NCBI RefSeq assembly: GCF_026210795.1 | Contig: NC_089437.1 | Location: forward strand, 2,790,001-2,854,000 | Source: Rhizophagus irregularis | Taxonomy: Eukaryota > Glomeromycota > Glomeromycetes > Glomerales > Glomeraceae | Direction of reading: 5' to 3' | Length of the DNA: 64,000 nt | Shown here: one piece after another, positions 1 through 17,050 of the stretch | Position numbering within the stretch: the stretch's first letter is position 1 | How the letters are laid out: every line of letters begins with the position of its first letter | Notes under the pieces: model-generated | Databases searched by the model: none | The model's input: the letters and a program-made list of their open reading frames with translations, nothing else | What the model was told of the DNA's origin: nothing | Position numbers and translations under genes: made by a program

Positions 1-1509
1 GTTGAAACTTTTTTACAAACAATTGAAAAGTTACGAGAAACAAATAAAAAGATAGCATCCGAAGCAAAAGAAGCAAAAGATGAAAAAGATGAAAAAGATG
101 AAGAATCTTCGGAAGATTCTTCACAGAAAGAAGAACAGCTTGCATATCCAACTTTTGATCAAATGATGGGTGTTTTATTTGAAAGAATTCAAGATGAAGT
201 TAAAAATGAAAGTCCAGAAAAAGTTGGGGAACAATTAAAAAATAAATTAATTGAACATCGTAATAAATTAAGTCAAAGACAAAAAGAAGCTAAACAAGAA
301 TTGGAGAAAGAAGAAAGAGAAGCTAGGAAGAAAATTACCATGGATGATATGCATACTGGATTTGATAAGTCGGTAAGTAATTTTTGTTAATCAAAAAATT
401 TTGTCCGATTGTCTACATACTAATAAAGTTTATATATAATTTATAGTCTGTTAGTAAAGTCGCTAAAATTGAACCACCAAAACCTCAACCGAAAAAAACA
501 AAAAAAAAAGAACAAGTTGTCGAAGTCTTAAATCCCAATGCTCAAATGAAATCACTTGATGATAACGAGGTAAATTTACAAATAATTTTTTTTTTATTTA
601 AATTTTTGATAATAAAATTTAAAATTTTAATAGAAAAATCAAGCTGAGGTAGATGAAAAAGATGATGAAAAAGAAGAAAGTGATGATGATGATGATGAGG
701 AAGAGGAGCTTTTGACATCAGATCTTGCGAAAGAATTCGCAATGATTAAAGATTACGATAGGAGTTTCGAATTTATCACAAAACATCCTGAAGTCGTTTC
801 TCAAGAGATAGTTGATCAAATTTTAGCAGAGGCATTCCAATCTCAATTAAAAGGAAAAGCCAAGTATGCAAAACAAGCTGTACATCAAGCGTGGTTATTA
901 CAGTACTGTCAAAAGCTTGGAAAAGATGGTGTTACACTTTTCTTCAAAAGGTATGTTTGAACCATTTTCGACCCAAATGGTTGAACTATATGTCTTTATA
1001 AATTAAATATTTTATTTTATTTATTTATTTTTTTTGTTAGGATAACTTCACCAAACCCTCAAGCACGTGAAGTTTTCATGAAGGACGTTAATGAAACCTA
1101 TGACCGTATTCGTGAGCGTTGTCAAATTATGGCAGCAGAGAAAACTCAAAAGCCTCAACCTGCTAAACAAGTAGAACAGATTCAAATTGAAGTGACAGAT
1201 CCTAATATGTCGCTTAACGTTCGTGTTCCAGATGAAAATGCTGCAGATGAAGAAGGAAAAAAGAAATATCAACTTTTTAAAACTTTACCTGAAGATTTCC
1301 AGGCAGCTTTAAAAACTACCGAAATAACGAAAATTAATAAAGTTTTAGGCGAAATGACTGTTGAAAAAGCTGAACATGTTTTACAAGTCTGTGGAGATGC
1401 CGATATTCTTTCAATTGAACCAGGAATTATTGATACAACGCAAGGTGAAGTTGTTCCGGGACAAGAGATCGACAATGTGTCACATGATGATAAAAAAGCG
1501 GATTTATAG
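1..1509 (+). CDS. cdc37: Hsp90 co-chaperone Cdc37 (3' part; start lies before the window)
   Basis: Cdc37 loads protein kinases onto Hsp90 in the cytosol. The window opens in frame within exon sequence, so the N-terminal kinase-binding start is missing. Four exons can be joined, with introns at about 372-446, 570-632 and 951-1040. The first part is a charged coiled coil rich in Lys and Glu, then an acidic run of Asp/Glu, then the Hsp90-binding helical domain (KEFAMIKDYDRSFEFITKHP and the following QLKGKAKYAKQAVHQAWLLQ stretch). The C-terminal helical domain follows (ITSPNPQAREVFMKDVNETY). The tail is acidic and ends in ADL at a TAG stop. The order of segments and the match over the middle and C-terminal domains make this call secure. 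The acidic linker is longer than in yeast or animal proteins and is low complexity. Confidence 0.93.
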
Positions 1510-1802
1510 GAATAAAAAATAAGTATGAGAAATTGGACGTTAGATAAATATAACAAATATTTTCTTATGTATATTTTTTTGATTATGTAAATTATTCTAG
1601 TAAATTTATTCATATTTATTAAACGGTTTCATTTTAAATGCCATCCTATAATACATAATAAAAACGTCGTAATCGATATTTACAATTGGATGATTAAATA
1701 GCGGCACTACACGCCGCATTAGTTTTTAATCCGCAATTTTATACCAATTTTAGTGAGATATATGAGATATAACAGATAACTGATAATACTGAACTTCATA
1801 AT

Positions 1803-1808
1803 CACGTG
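1803..1808. promoter_or_regulatory. CACGTG E-box upstream of the HABP4-like gene
   Basis: The core CACGTG sits in the context TCACGTGAAAATTA, 223 bases before the start codon of the next gene. The rest of 1510-2030 is AT-rich spacer with a pyrimidine-rich leader just before the ATG; no other gene is seen there. A bHLH factor of the Cbf1/TFE type is the expected binder (inference). Confidence 0.45.
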
Positions 1809-2030
1809 AAAATTAAGTTAGAAGTTTCGATATCATTCTAGCGATTTTTAGTAACCAAAACTTGCCAAATAAAACGCCTCATGATGAATTTATCGCATAA
1901 TTTTTTAGTGATAGTCATACCCTAATTCAAACATAAATAGAGCGAAATTTTGCCTTCTCTCACATCTTCGTTTTCACTTTATTGTAAAAATTAGAAGAAA
2001 AACCCTACTATTTTTTACTTTAAATAAAAA

Positions 2031-2487
2031 ATGACTCGTACAAAACAAAGTACCACTCCTCATGCTCTAGTTAAGGACCGCCACCTTCAAAGGTAAATAA
2101 GCGCGGTTAGTCGCGTTATTTGTGCTTCATTATTATTTTATGACAAAATTTAAATTTTGATATATATATTTAGGAGCGGAACAACGGATCCAAGAGGGAA
2201 TCCAAAAAAGGTTTATATTTAATTTTTTGAATTCATGTATTTAGTTTATAATGTTAATTATTTATGCTTTTTTTATACAGGAAGGAGGAGGTCCTCATAA
2301 CTGGGGAAAACCCACCGATGTACTCGCAGAACTGGATGAACATTATGAATTTAAAGAAGAAACACCCAAGTACAATAAAGAAAAAGTTCAAGACACGAAA
2401 GCTGCAGAGACTAACAGAGAAACCGGAAAAATACAAGTTGTGAAGCCGGAAGAATTTGAAATTCTTCATCGTGCAACCAACTCTTAA
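2031..2487 (+). CDS. Small hyaluronan/mRNA-binding (HABP4/PAI-RBP1, Stm1-like) family protein
   Basis: Three exons (2031 to about 2092, 2174-2210, 2281-2487) join in frame to a basic protein of about 100 residues. It starts MTRTKQSTTPHALVKDRHLQ and continues with an RSGTTDPRGNPKKEGGG motif and PHNWGKP. The pattern RH..RSG..DPRG..K.GGG..NWG is the hallmark of the HABP4/PAI-RBP1 domain, found in proteins that bind RNA or idle ribosomes (Stm1/SERBP1 group). The rest is charged, probably disordered, and ends EILHRATNS. The start was chosen because the ATG follows a clean leader and the exon ends at a normal GTAAAT donor. A role in ribosome or mRNA binding is inferred from the family; the small size fits the short fungal members. 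Confidence 0.72.
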
Positions 2488-2774
2488 TTTCGTAATAGCA
2501 AAAGCCAATAGCAACAACTATCTATGTCTATTATAGTATAAATTTTTGGTGTAAATTGCAAATTATCTCCACATAGTTTTTCACACTAGACGTACTTTTT
2601 TGTAACATAAATAAAATATTTTTCAACTTTTTACATATGAAGCATAAAAACATGATAAAATTTTATTTTGATAAATAATTTGTTAATTTTAGTTAATATA
2701 ATTAATAAAAATTTACAAAAAAATATTACAACTAATTCATAATTACTTAAGGTCAATTTAAATGACTTTTTTTG

Positions 2775-5569
2775 TCATACAGCAATTTTCATACCTACAT
2801 CAACAACATCATTAATTGGAATATTCCAATTTCCATATAATTCTCTTGAAATATTTTCCATGAAGACGTAACAGTTAATTAAAACCTTTTTCCCATAAAA
2901 AGCACTTGGTTTAGGTTGAAGAGATTGTCGATCAAGGATATAAGTTACATGATTTCCAGGATTTGAGCTTTCTGATAAATCTTCACTATTTGGATCGATT
3001 TTACGAATTTCTTGAATCATTTTCGTTATAAATTCCTCTCCTTGAGAAACAACTTCCATATAACCATAACGTGCAATTATACGATAACAACCGTTATAAC
3101 GAACTTTTTTCACAATTAAACGATCATCATCGCCAACAAAAGGAATTGCAAGATGACGTATACTGATGAATATGAGAATTTTTGGTACCGCAGGAAAATG
3201 ATGTACAAAATGTTTAAACGTAAGGGGAACACCATATCCTGCTCCATTATAAAACATTCCAATTCCCGGCAATCTACTAACTTGATATCCATTATTTGAA
3301 AGTTGAAGTTCACCACTTTTTAGTTTTTTAGGTTCGATTGAAGATACTGGATTTCTTATTATAATTTCATCATCATTTCCAAGTTCTGAAATAGATTTTT
3401 CGTTATCTGATTTGTCATCAGGATCGGCAAAAATGTTTTCAAAGGTTGACTTTGAATCGAGCTCATGTTGATATTTAAGATTTGTGCCCCATCTCCAAAT
3501 CAACATAACACTGGTAAGAATTACCCCAAATGTTAATGTAAACCAACCACCGTTACGAACTTTAAGAAGAGTAGAACTCAAAAATGCCATATCAATTACA
3601 CCAAAAATCAAGAAGAAAACAATAGAAACTATAATCGGAAATCCCCAAACAACGTGGATTGTTATAGATAAGAGAATTGTTGTAATAAACATCACCGAAG
3701 CAACTGCGACACCGTAAGCGATAGTTAATTTAGCGGATTCTTGGAAAGCGAAGCAAACTATCACAACAGCAACCATAAGGATGTAATTAATCTGTAAAAA
3801 ACAAAATTGTTGTCAACACTAAATTTTGGTATCAAAAATTACTTAATTAATTACCTCAGGAATATAAACTTGTCCTTCAATTTTCTTTGAAGTGTGTACA
3901 ATCTTAAAAAAAAGCAGAGAACATTTTAATTCAAATATTACAAATTTATCGATTGATTTCATTTCGGTTAAGGACGTACTTTGACTCTTGGGAAAGAATC
4001 TAATTGCATTGCCTGACTTATTAATGAGAATGTGGCAGAAATCATCGCTTGAGAAGCAATGATTGTCGCTAAAGTTGCTAGGACAAAAGTGACCCAATAA
4101 ATAAAAGGGTTGTTCGGTATTGTATTATAAAATGTGTTTGAAACAAGTGTATTATCCAAAGTTAAACGAGCGGCTTGCCCAAGATAAGCCAAAACTAAAG
4201 AAGGATAAACAATTAGTGGAAAAGAAAGTTGGATAGCAACGCGATTGAAGTGGCCTAAATCAGCATATAAAGCTTCAACTCCTGTTATGGATAGCAAAAC
4301 TCCACCGAGAGCTTCGAATCCCGTTCCCTTATTACGAATAAAATAATCAAATATATAGTATGGATTGAACGCTCTCAAAATTTTTGGATCGAACGTAATA
4401 TTCCATATTCCAATAGATGCGATTGCCACGAACCATAAGAAAACGATTGGAGCAAATAAACCTCCTACTTTATTTGTGCCAAATCGTTGAACCGCAAACA
4501 ATACAATAAGAATTCCGCTTTTTATTTTTATAAAAAAACGAGTCAGTTGATTTAAGCCTTCGTTAATTTATTTGTGTAAAGCTGTTAATTCTTACCAGCT
4601 AATGTAAACAATAGCTCCATGTGTTGGTGGAGATGCAACTGCAATTCCCTCTACTGCGGATATTACAGATATAGCTGGAGTTAACAAACCATCACTCATG
4701 ATTAATGATGCACCAAGTAAAACGACGATTGTCAAAAAATTTTGTACAAATTTGTGGCGTTTTATAAAATTCTGATATTCCTTAGTACTATGAGTTGACA
4801 TGGACTCGTAGTTTACGATTGTAAGATCGTCAGGTCTTTGCTCATCGTGAACACTTAGACCTGAATTTCTTTTAATGGTAATTATACAATAAATAACTCG
4901 TAAGATTAGATAAATATTTATATTTAAACGAAATTTTCTTACCTAAACAACAAGGAATAAAGAGCAAAAGTACCACCCTGTCCATTATCATCTGCTCTCA
5001 AAACGATAAAAATATACTTGATCATGGGAATGATAGTCTAAACGATTTTATGAATTAATAAAATTTCCTTCAAATAGCAAAAGTATTGAAATATATCTGT
5101 CGTGAATCATACCAATGACCAAATAATCAGAGAACAAGCACCTAAAGGTCAATCGATATAAATAATAAATAAAGAAATATAATTTATTTTCAATAGAACA
5201 AGAAAATCAAATAATACATACCAACGATGTCACGGTTATCATTAGGTACATCTGGAAAAATTGCCGTATACACGTATAAAGGGGATGTACCAATATCTCC
5301 ATAAATCACACCTTTTGATGAAGAAATCATAAAGAATTAAAAGCCGATCAAATTTTTTTCGGATTCACATGTATATTTACCAAGAGTTCTAAAAGCCATT
5401 ATCAAGGTAGTCACGATTCCAATGTCCTGAAATAAATACCGATATCAATGAAGCTCTATAATAAAAGTAAAAATCTTTTTCATCACACCTTTAATGCCGT
5501 TTGCTTATATTTGTATATAAGCTCTTTTGATGACGTAGTTTGTAATTTTATATCAAAATTATTCGTCAT
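2775..5569 (-). CDS. HAK/KUP family potassium transporter
   Basis: High-affinity K+ uptake carrier of the plasma membrane, probably K+/H+ symport as in Schwanniomyces and Neurospora HAK proteins. About nine exons join in frame from [20 protein letters not shown] (start at 5569). Diagnostic motifs are [18 protein letters not shown] early in the protein and [14 protein letters not shown] in the third to fourth membrane segment. Further hydrophobic helices include [20 protein letters not shown], the [20 protein letters not shown] stretch, [20 protein letters not shown], and the last pair around [20 protein letters not shown]. The C-terminal cytosolic domain of about 250 residues contains an acidic Asp/Glu/Ser stretch and ends GMKIAV. 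No break was found. Total length is near the 700-800 residues usual for the family. An E-box lies 346 bases upstream. Confidence 0.93.
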
Positions 5570-6424
5570 ATTGATAAATTTGGTCCGATAAAAAAGACAC
5601 TGAAGAAAAAATAAAATAAAAATTTTTTAACATATTTATAAATTTTTACTTATTTTTTAAATTTTGATCCGATCTGAAGGCCCACCAATCCTAAATTGTG
5701 TGCGTAGATTTTGCGAATCACATTCCATATGGAATGAATTTATAGAATGTCCATCAAAATTAACCGTTTATTGGGGGGCTACCAAATCTGTCATTCTTAT
5801 TTACGAGCAAAATTGCATCATAATGCCCATCGTACCCAAAACTTTAAAAATTAATGAATAAGATGATCGTTTTAAGTTAAAGTTTCGTTCTTATTGCATA
5901 TGTATTCTTGTACACACGTGAAAATAACTGAAAACAATATTTATATAGAGTTATTATTATACTCAAATTATTTTTTTTTTTTAATCCTTGGCATAAAAAC
6001 AAATAAATTAACTCGTTATTGCATATGATTAAACAAATTGCCTCTAAACGGCCTAATGTTACGTAGATCGGTTAGATCGGTTAGCACTTGAATCACAAAA
6101 AATAATTTTGAGATGATGACGATCAATTAATTTTTACTTTTTTGTCTACTCTCGACGGTCTCGACCTACGTTTTTTTGGCATAAAAATTTGTTCGTTGAT
6201 CATTATGTCAAAAAATTTATTGGTCATGGTTTTTAATGTAACCGATTAAAAAATTCAGATGTTCATATAGAACGTTACAACGTACAATAGTTACTAAAAA
6301 AAAATCATTCGTTTATATTAAATATTAAATTTTGTATGAACTCCTTTTTTTAACATTAAAAAAGGAAAATGATAAATACAATAAGTAACAACCCTAATAG
6401 TAATAGTAGTGTAATTTAAATATA
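5570..6424. other. Intergenic spacer (HAK promoter side and pirin 3' side)
   Basis: AT-rich DNA with no supported gene. A short open stretch near 5664-5861 lacks any family resemblance and is treated as chance. Confidence 0.6.
5915..5920. promoter_or_regulatory. CACGTG E-box upstream of the HAK transporter
   Basis: Context ACACGTGAAAATAA, 346 bases before the transporter start on the minus strand. It matches the extended motif found upstream of several other genes here. Confidence 0.4.
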
Positions 6425-7522
6425 TTACAATAATTCTGTCACACCATTGGCAATTGATGAACGCCAGTTTTTTGCTCTTTCAAAGCCATTTGTATTTTTA
6501 TCATAATCAAACATTGTTTGAAATATTTCTTCTTCCGAGTTCATCACGAAAGGTCCATAATTTACTATAGGTTCCTAAGTGGGAGGGGGAAATGATTTTG
6601 TAAATTCTTGTAAATTCTAAAAAAAAACTTTTTTTTAAAAATATTTACCTTCAATGGTTTTCCCGTAAACAGTACAAATCTCAAATCTCCATCTTTTGCT
6701 TCTACAGAAATATGATCTCCATTATCATCTAAAAATAATGCACTATGTTCTTCGCCCTTAAATTGATTTCCACCAAAATAACCAATCCCATTTAAAACAT
6801 ATATAAATCCTTGATGATCTTTTGGAATTTTTTGTATAATCTTTTTTCCTTTTTCAAGTTTAAAATCCATAATCATTGTAGGAGTTCTTGTAAATACTGA
6901 ACTTTTTACTCCAAAGCTTTCTCCCGCAATAATTTTTACTTCAATTCCAGGTTCAGGTTTTGCTCTTGGAATATCATAATCCTTTAAATCTTGATACGCA
7001 GGTTCAATCATTTTATGTTCTCGTGACAAGTTGATCCAAAGTTGAATACCGCGAGAAGGCATATTTGAGGCAGGCATTTCAGCATGAACAATACCACGAC
7101 CTGCTGTCATCCATTGCACGTCACTATAATATGATAGTAAAAAAAAAATGAATATAAATAGATTTTTTTTAACAATAATTAAAAAAAAATTTATGTACCC
7201 GGGTCCAATTAACCCTTTATTTCCGCCAAAATCTTCATGTGCAATTGCACCTTCTAATAGATAAGTAACAGTTTCGAATCCTCGATGGGGATGATCCGGA
7301 AATCCGGCTGGCGGAGTAACTTCAAATATATCACACAACAAAAATGGATCTAAAGTACTTGATCCACCTAAACATCTTCGAACCGTTGCACCAGCTCCTT
7401 CAGATCGAGTCTAAAATTAAAACTTAAGAAGTTAGTAACGAAATCTAATCCTATCAGCTATCTTCTCTATCAATATTATCTACCTTTGCAAAAAATGATC
7501 TTGTAATATTTCTAGCTGCCAT
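6425..7522 (-). CDS. Pirin family protein (cupin fold)
   Basis: Pirins are iron-binding cupins of nucleus and cytoplasm; some act as quercetin dioxygenases or transcription cofactors. Four exons join in frame. The first encodes MAARNITRSFFAK at 7522, the next TRSEGAGATVRRCLGGSSTL followed by DPFLLCDIFEVTPPAGFPDH. The metal-site region PHRGFETVTYLLEG, HEDFGGNKGLIGPG and DVQWMTAGRGIVHAEMP supplies the conserved His and Glu ligands. The C-terminal cupin ends EPIVNYGPFVMNSEEEIFQT and, after the FERAKNWRS motif, GVTELL. Introns lie near 7136-7200 and 6595-6650. Total length is about 300 residues, normal for pirins. Which pirin activity it has cannot be read from sequence. A TCACGTGATTATTA site lies 164 bases upstream. 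Confidence 0.93.
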
Positions 7523-8278
7523 TTTTTTTTTTTTAATGTAATTTTAAAAGAATTGGAATCTTTGCATTTTTATATAAAAATTAAAATGTCGATCGCTAAA
7601 TATTTTACGATTAGAAATTATATTATAAATTATTGATTAGTCATCTTTTAATAATAAACATTAATGACAAATGGGATTTATTTGTCACGTGATTATTAAA
7701 CAAATTTGATGTAAGGAATTTAATTTTTTAGAATTATTTTGTAATTACAAAATTTATACATATTCATATTTATATTGGTACGCATTTCGTAAAATATTTT
7801 TTCGAACTTTCTCACTGCCTTTGTGTTATTTGTAAATTTTGCTAGCATTTTCTGATTCCTCTAAATACATTTTATTTTATTATACAAATTTCAACAAATC
7901 GATGAAAATTTTTTTACCATTCTCAAATGTCCACGTGCGCTCAAAGATAAAATTATAATTAATAATAATAACGTTTACTCCATATTATTAATTAACTGCT
8001 GAAGAAGAGAGATGGAAATTTTGTGTAGAATTATAATAAAAAGATCAAAAGAATAACCAGATAATGACATTTCTTATAGCAATGTTTTAGTTAATATATA
8101 ATTAAAACGTGAGATCAATAATATTATTCCATACTATCATATAATTTATGAATTTAAAAAATAAATAAACATTTATTGATTTATTTCATATTTGAAATAT
8201 TCATTAATATTAATATTACTATTGAAGGACATAAGTAATTTTTTTAATTTTAAAATCTGTCCCCATAAATAATATATA
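7523..8278. other. Intergenic spacer between pirin and the I78-like gene
   Basis: About 750 bases of AT-rich DNA. It holds CACGTG at 7686-7691 and a second core at 7932-7937. No gene or clear repeat is seen. Confidence 0.55.
7686..7691. promoter_or_regulatory. Extended E-box upstream of pirin
   Basis: TCACGTGATTATTA, 164 bases before the pirin start codon (minus strand); a close match to the TCACGTGATAA form seen upstream of SMC3 and SMG9/RagC. Confidence 0.5.
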
Positions 8279-8653
8279 TTAGCCAAATTTCACATTAGTA
8301 ATCGTACTTGAAGTGTCGATATAAACATTCAACCTAAAATAAATAACACAAACAAATAAATAAAAAATAAACTATTTATTTTGGATACATTCTTTATATA
8401 TATACCTTTCTGGTTTAAAATCCATGGTTACAAGGGCACTTGGAGGAATAACTCTATGTCCAGCAGGTAAATCGGTTTTACGAACAACCTATTATTAAAG
8501 TATTAAATAAATGAGAAATTTTTAAATTTTTTAGATTTTTAGTTTTTATATATTTACCTTATCTTGTTCTTCAGATGCAACTGACACATTATCAAGTACG
8601 AATTTCTTGCCAACCAATTGAGTTTTCCACTCTTCAATAGATTTATCCGTCAT
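8279..8653 (-). CDS. Peptidase inhibitor I78 family protein
   Basis: Three short exons join to a protein of about 70-75 residues. It begins MTDKSIEEWKTQLVGKKF and continues with VRKTDLPAGHRVIPPSALVT, MDFKPERLNVYIDTSSTITN and VKFG. The pattern RVIPP...VTMD..PERLNV.ID....I..V..G is the I78 (potato-inhibitor-I-like, Aspergillus elastase inhibitor) signature. No signal peptide is visible, so a cytosolic role against the cell's own serine peptidases is more likely than secretion (inference). The start follows an A-rich leader. It is divergently paired with the CHY-finger gene, 246 bases apart. Confidence 0.82.
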
Positions 8654-8899
8654 TTTTTTAAATATTTTTTTTTTAGTGAAAATACGAGTCGAAGAGAAAT
8701 TCTTATATACACTAATTTGTCATAACCTCCATAATCAATCATTTTCATCATAATGATGCATTCATGCATTTCCAAACTCGAATTAAGTTAGTCTCAAAAA
8801 TTGATCTGCATAATTGCATTAATCTGTATTGGTCTGTAAAAAACTATAAATTTTGTTTGAGTAGAAGAAATAAAGCTTAATAATTTAGTATTTTATAAG
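8654..8899. promoter_or_regulatory. Divergent promoter region: I78 inhibitor / CHY zinc finger
   Basis: The 246 bases between the two opposite start codons must hold both core promoters. A TTTCATCATAATGATGCA stretch and a CATGCATTTCC element are visible, but no known fungal site can be assigned. Confidence 0.4.
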
Positions 8900-9415
8900 A
8901 TGTGCAAACATATACTCAACGCTCAGGTATATAGAGTGTAGTTAGTTTCTTTATTTTACTTTAAAGATCTATTTAATAACGTTAAGTATACTTTTAACAA
9001 GGTTTCGATTCGTGCGCAATGCTGTCAACGTTGGTTTGATTGTGCCGATTGCCACGCGGAAGTATCAGATCATCAACTAAGTAAAACTCTCGAGATGGTC
9101 TTTGCTTGCAAAAAATGCAAAAAATGTTTCCGCAAGGATATGGAAAACTTTGATGAAACTGATGAATATTGCCCTCATTGTGATAATCATTATGTGTTGG
9201 ATGCAAAGACTCCGTCATTCGGAATTGGAGTCGAGGGTGAAGATCCAAGGAAGGATAACAGGTTAGAGATTTTTCTTTAAAAAAATTTTTTATGCTAAAT
9301 TATTATATAACTCATTATCTATTTCTTTATATACAGAATGATTAAGGATGAACGTTTAAAACAAGATCCTAACAAGAGTATTTTCAATCAAGACTTTTCA
9401 TATAAAATGGGTTAA
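8900..9415 (+). CDS. CHY-type zinc finger protein (Hot13-like domain)
   Basis: Three exons join in frame: MCKHILNAQ (from 8900), then VSIRAQCCQRWFDCADCHAE through the middle, then MIKDERLKQDPNKSIFNQDF to the stop at 9415. Zinc ligands follow the CHY pattern: CKH, CC..WFDCADCH, DH.L, FACKKCKKCF, and YCPHCDNHYVLD. The domain occurs in RCHY1 ubiquitin ligases and in yeast Hot13, a small protein of the mitochondrial intermembrane space that helps Tim-protein import. Here no RING follows, so a stand-alone CHY protein is the better description. The cellular role is not decided by sequence; the short tail has no obvious targeting signal. The ATG is the first in frame and the exon ends at GTATAT. Confidence 0.83.
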
Positions 9416-9647
9416 ATAATTAACTACATAATTTGTAATTCTTTTTTTTATATAATACATATTGCCTTTAGATATACTAATTTATTAATTTGTTAATTTA
9501 TTGAAATTATAGAAGTAAAAACTGAGATTAGAAAAAATTAGAAATTTATTGTCATAGAATATCATTTAGTTGATAAATTTTATAATTAAAATAAATATAT
9601 ATTTTTGGTGCTTGATTAAGTTATTATGCCTTATTTTACTATAAAGT

Positions 9648-9653
9648 CACGTG
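9648..9653. promoter_or_regulatory. Extended E-box upstream of SMC3
   Basis: TCACGTGATAATCT, 141 bases before the SMC3 start codon. The 9416-9793 gap otherwise shows only AT-rich spacer. Confidence 0.5.
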
Positions 9654-9793
9654 ATAATCTTGTATTATTGTGAAAGCGGGTACTTTTAAACAACTAAATA
9701 TTAGTCTTTATTCTTGGTGGCTTGTAATTATATTACGAAACCAAACGCGAACGCGCATAAGCTCTTTAGGAAAGTCACCAGAATCAATTTATC

Positions 9794-15861
<6,068 letters not shown>

Positions 15862-17050
15862 TTGTGAATACAAAATTCAAAATAAAATATAATCATATTA
15901 TTATTTTAATAGGAACTTTCAAAAATGATATAACATATGAATTTACTTTACATATGTGATATATTTGCGCTTAAATTAGTATAATTCAGATTTTTATGAA
16001 AGTAATGACTTAATTTCAGGATCTGCCAACTTTAACTATCAGCAAGTTTTAATCTTTGGTTGGTAGTTGATTGTGTGATCATTGCCTATTAAATTTGTAT
16101 TTTTAAATTACCATTTTATTCTCCTATGAAGAAAAAAGACTGGATCATTTTACATTTTAAATGAGAAACAAATGGGTCATTATTAAAAGTATACCCTTTT
16201 TACTTGTTACATATTTCATTTGAGAATAGCTAATACAGTTAATATCATTTAGTCTAGATAGAAATAGTATTTCATAGCCAAAATTTAATATGTATTATTA
16301 TACCTATTATATCTGAATCTTTTAAAATAGAGCAGTATAGTATTGTAATAATACAGGGTAAATAGATTTTAAAATTGGGAATAAATTATAATGAACCTTT
16401 TCCTATTTCTATTTAAAATCTAAAAAATATTAATTAATAAAAAATTACAACCAAGCATGATAATTAGGAAAATTCGATGAAATGCCATAATTTCTATAAT
16501 TTTAATATAATTAAAGTTTTTTGAACTAATAAATATTTTGTAGATTTTTTTTAAAAAAAAATATAAATTCGTTACATTTTCATATAAAATATATTTATGA
16601 AATTTAAATGATTAGTTTACTAGATGTAATATCCGATTCTCACGCAGATGCATTCAATAAATACTTTTGTGAACTAGAAGAAGAAATAATTACGTGTTAT
16701 TAAAATATTCTTGGAATTTGAAGATTAAAATTGTTTTTATTGGCATTTTTTTATGGATCATTATATATTACGATATTTTTATTAGTAACAGAAAGTTTAA
16801 ATTTAGAGTCAAATTTTCAACGGTGTTGGCAAATATCGAGGAATGGTATTTAATTTAGTATTATTTTTTTTTTAAATATGTTACATAAATACCAATTATT
16901 TATTTGATTATTTCGTCTGCAATTTATCATCGCTAAAAAACCCATACAATAATCATATCTATTCTATCAATATTATCGAAGTTTCATAAATATAAGATAA
17001 CATGCCTAAAATATAAATATACGTTAGCAACTTCACCTTTTTAAATAACA
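15862..17050. other. Intergenic spacer between convergent SMC3 and the methylase fusion gene
   Basis: About 1.2 kb of AT-rich DNA between two genes that converge on it. I see no coding sequence, RNA gene or clear repeat; both 3' untranslated regions should lie here. Confidence 0.6.

Noticed and set aside
5664-5861. Short open frame in the HAK upstream region
   Set aside because: No motif or splice partner; likely chance.
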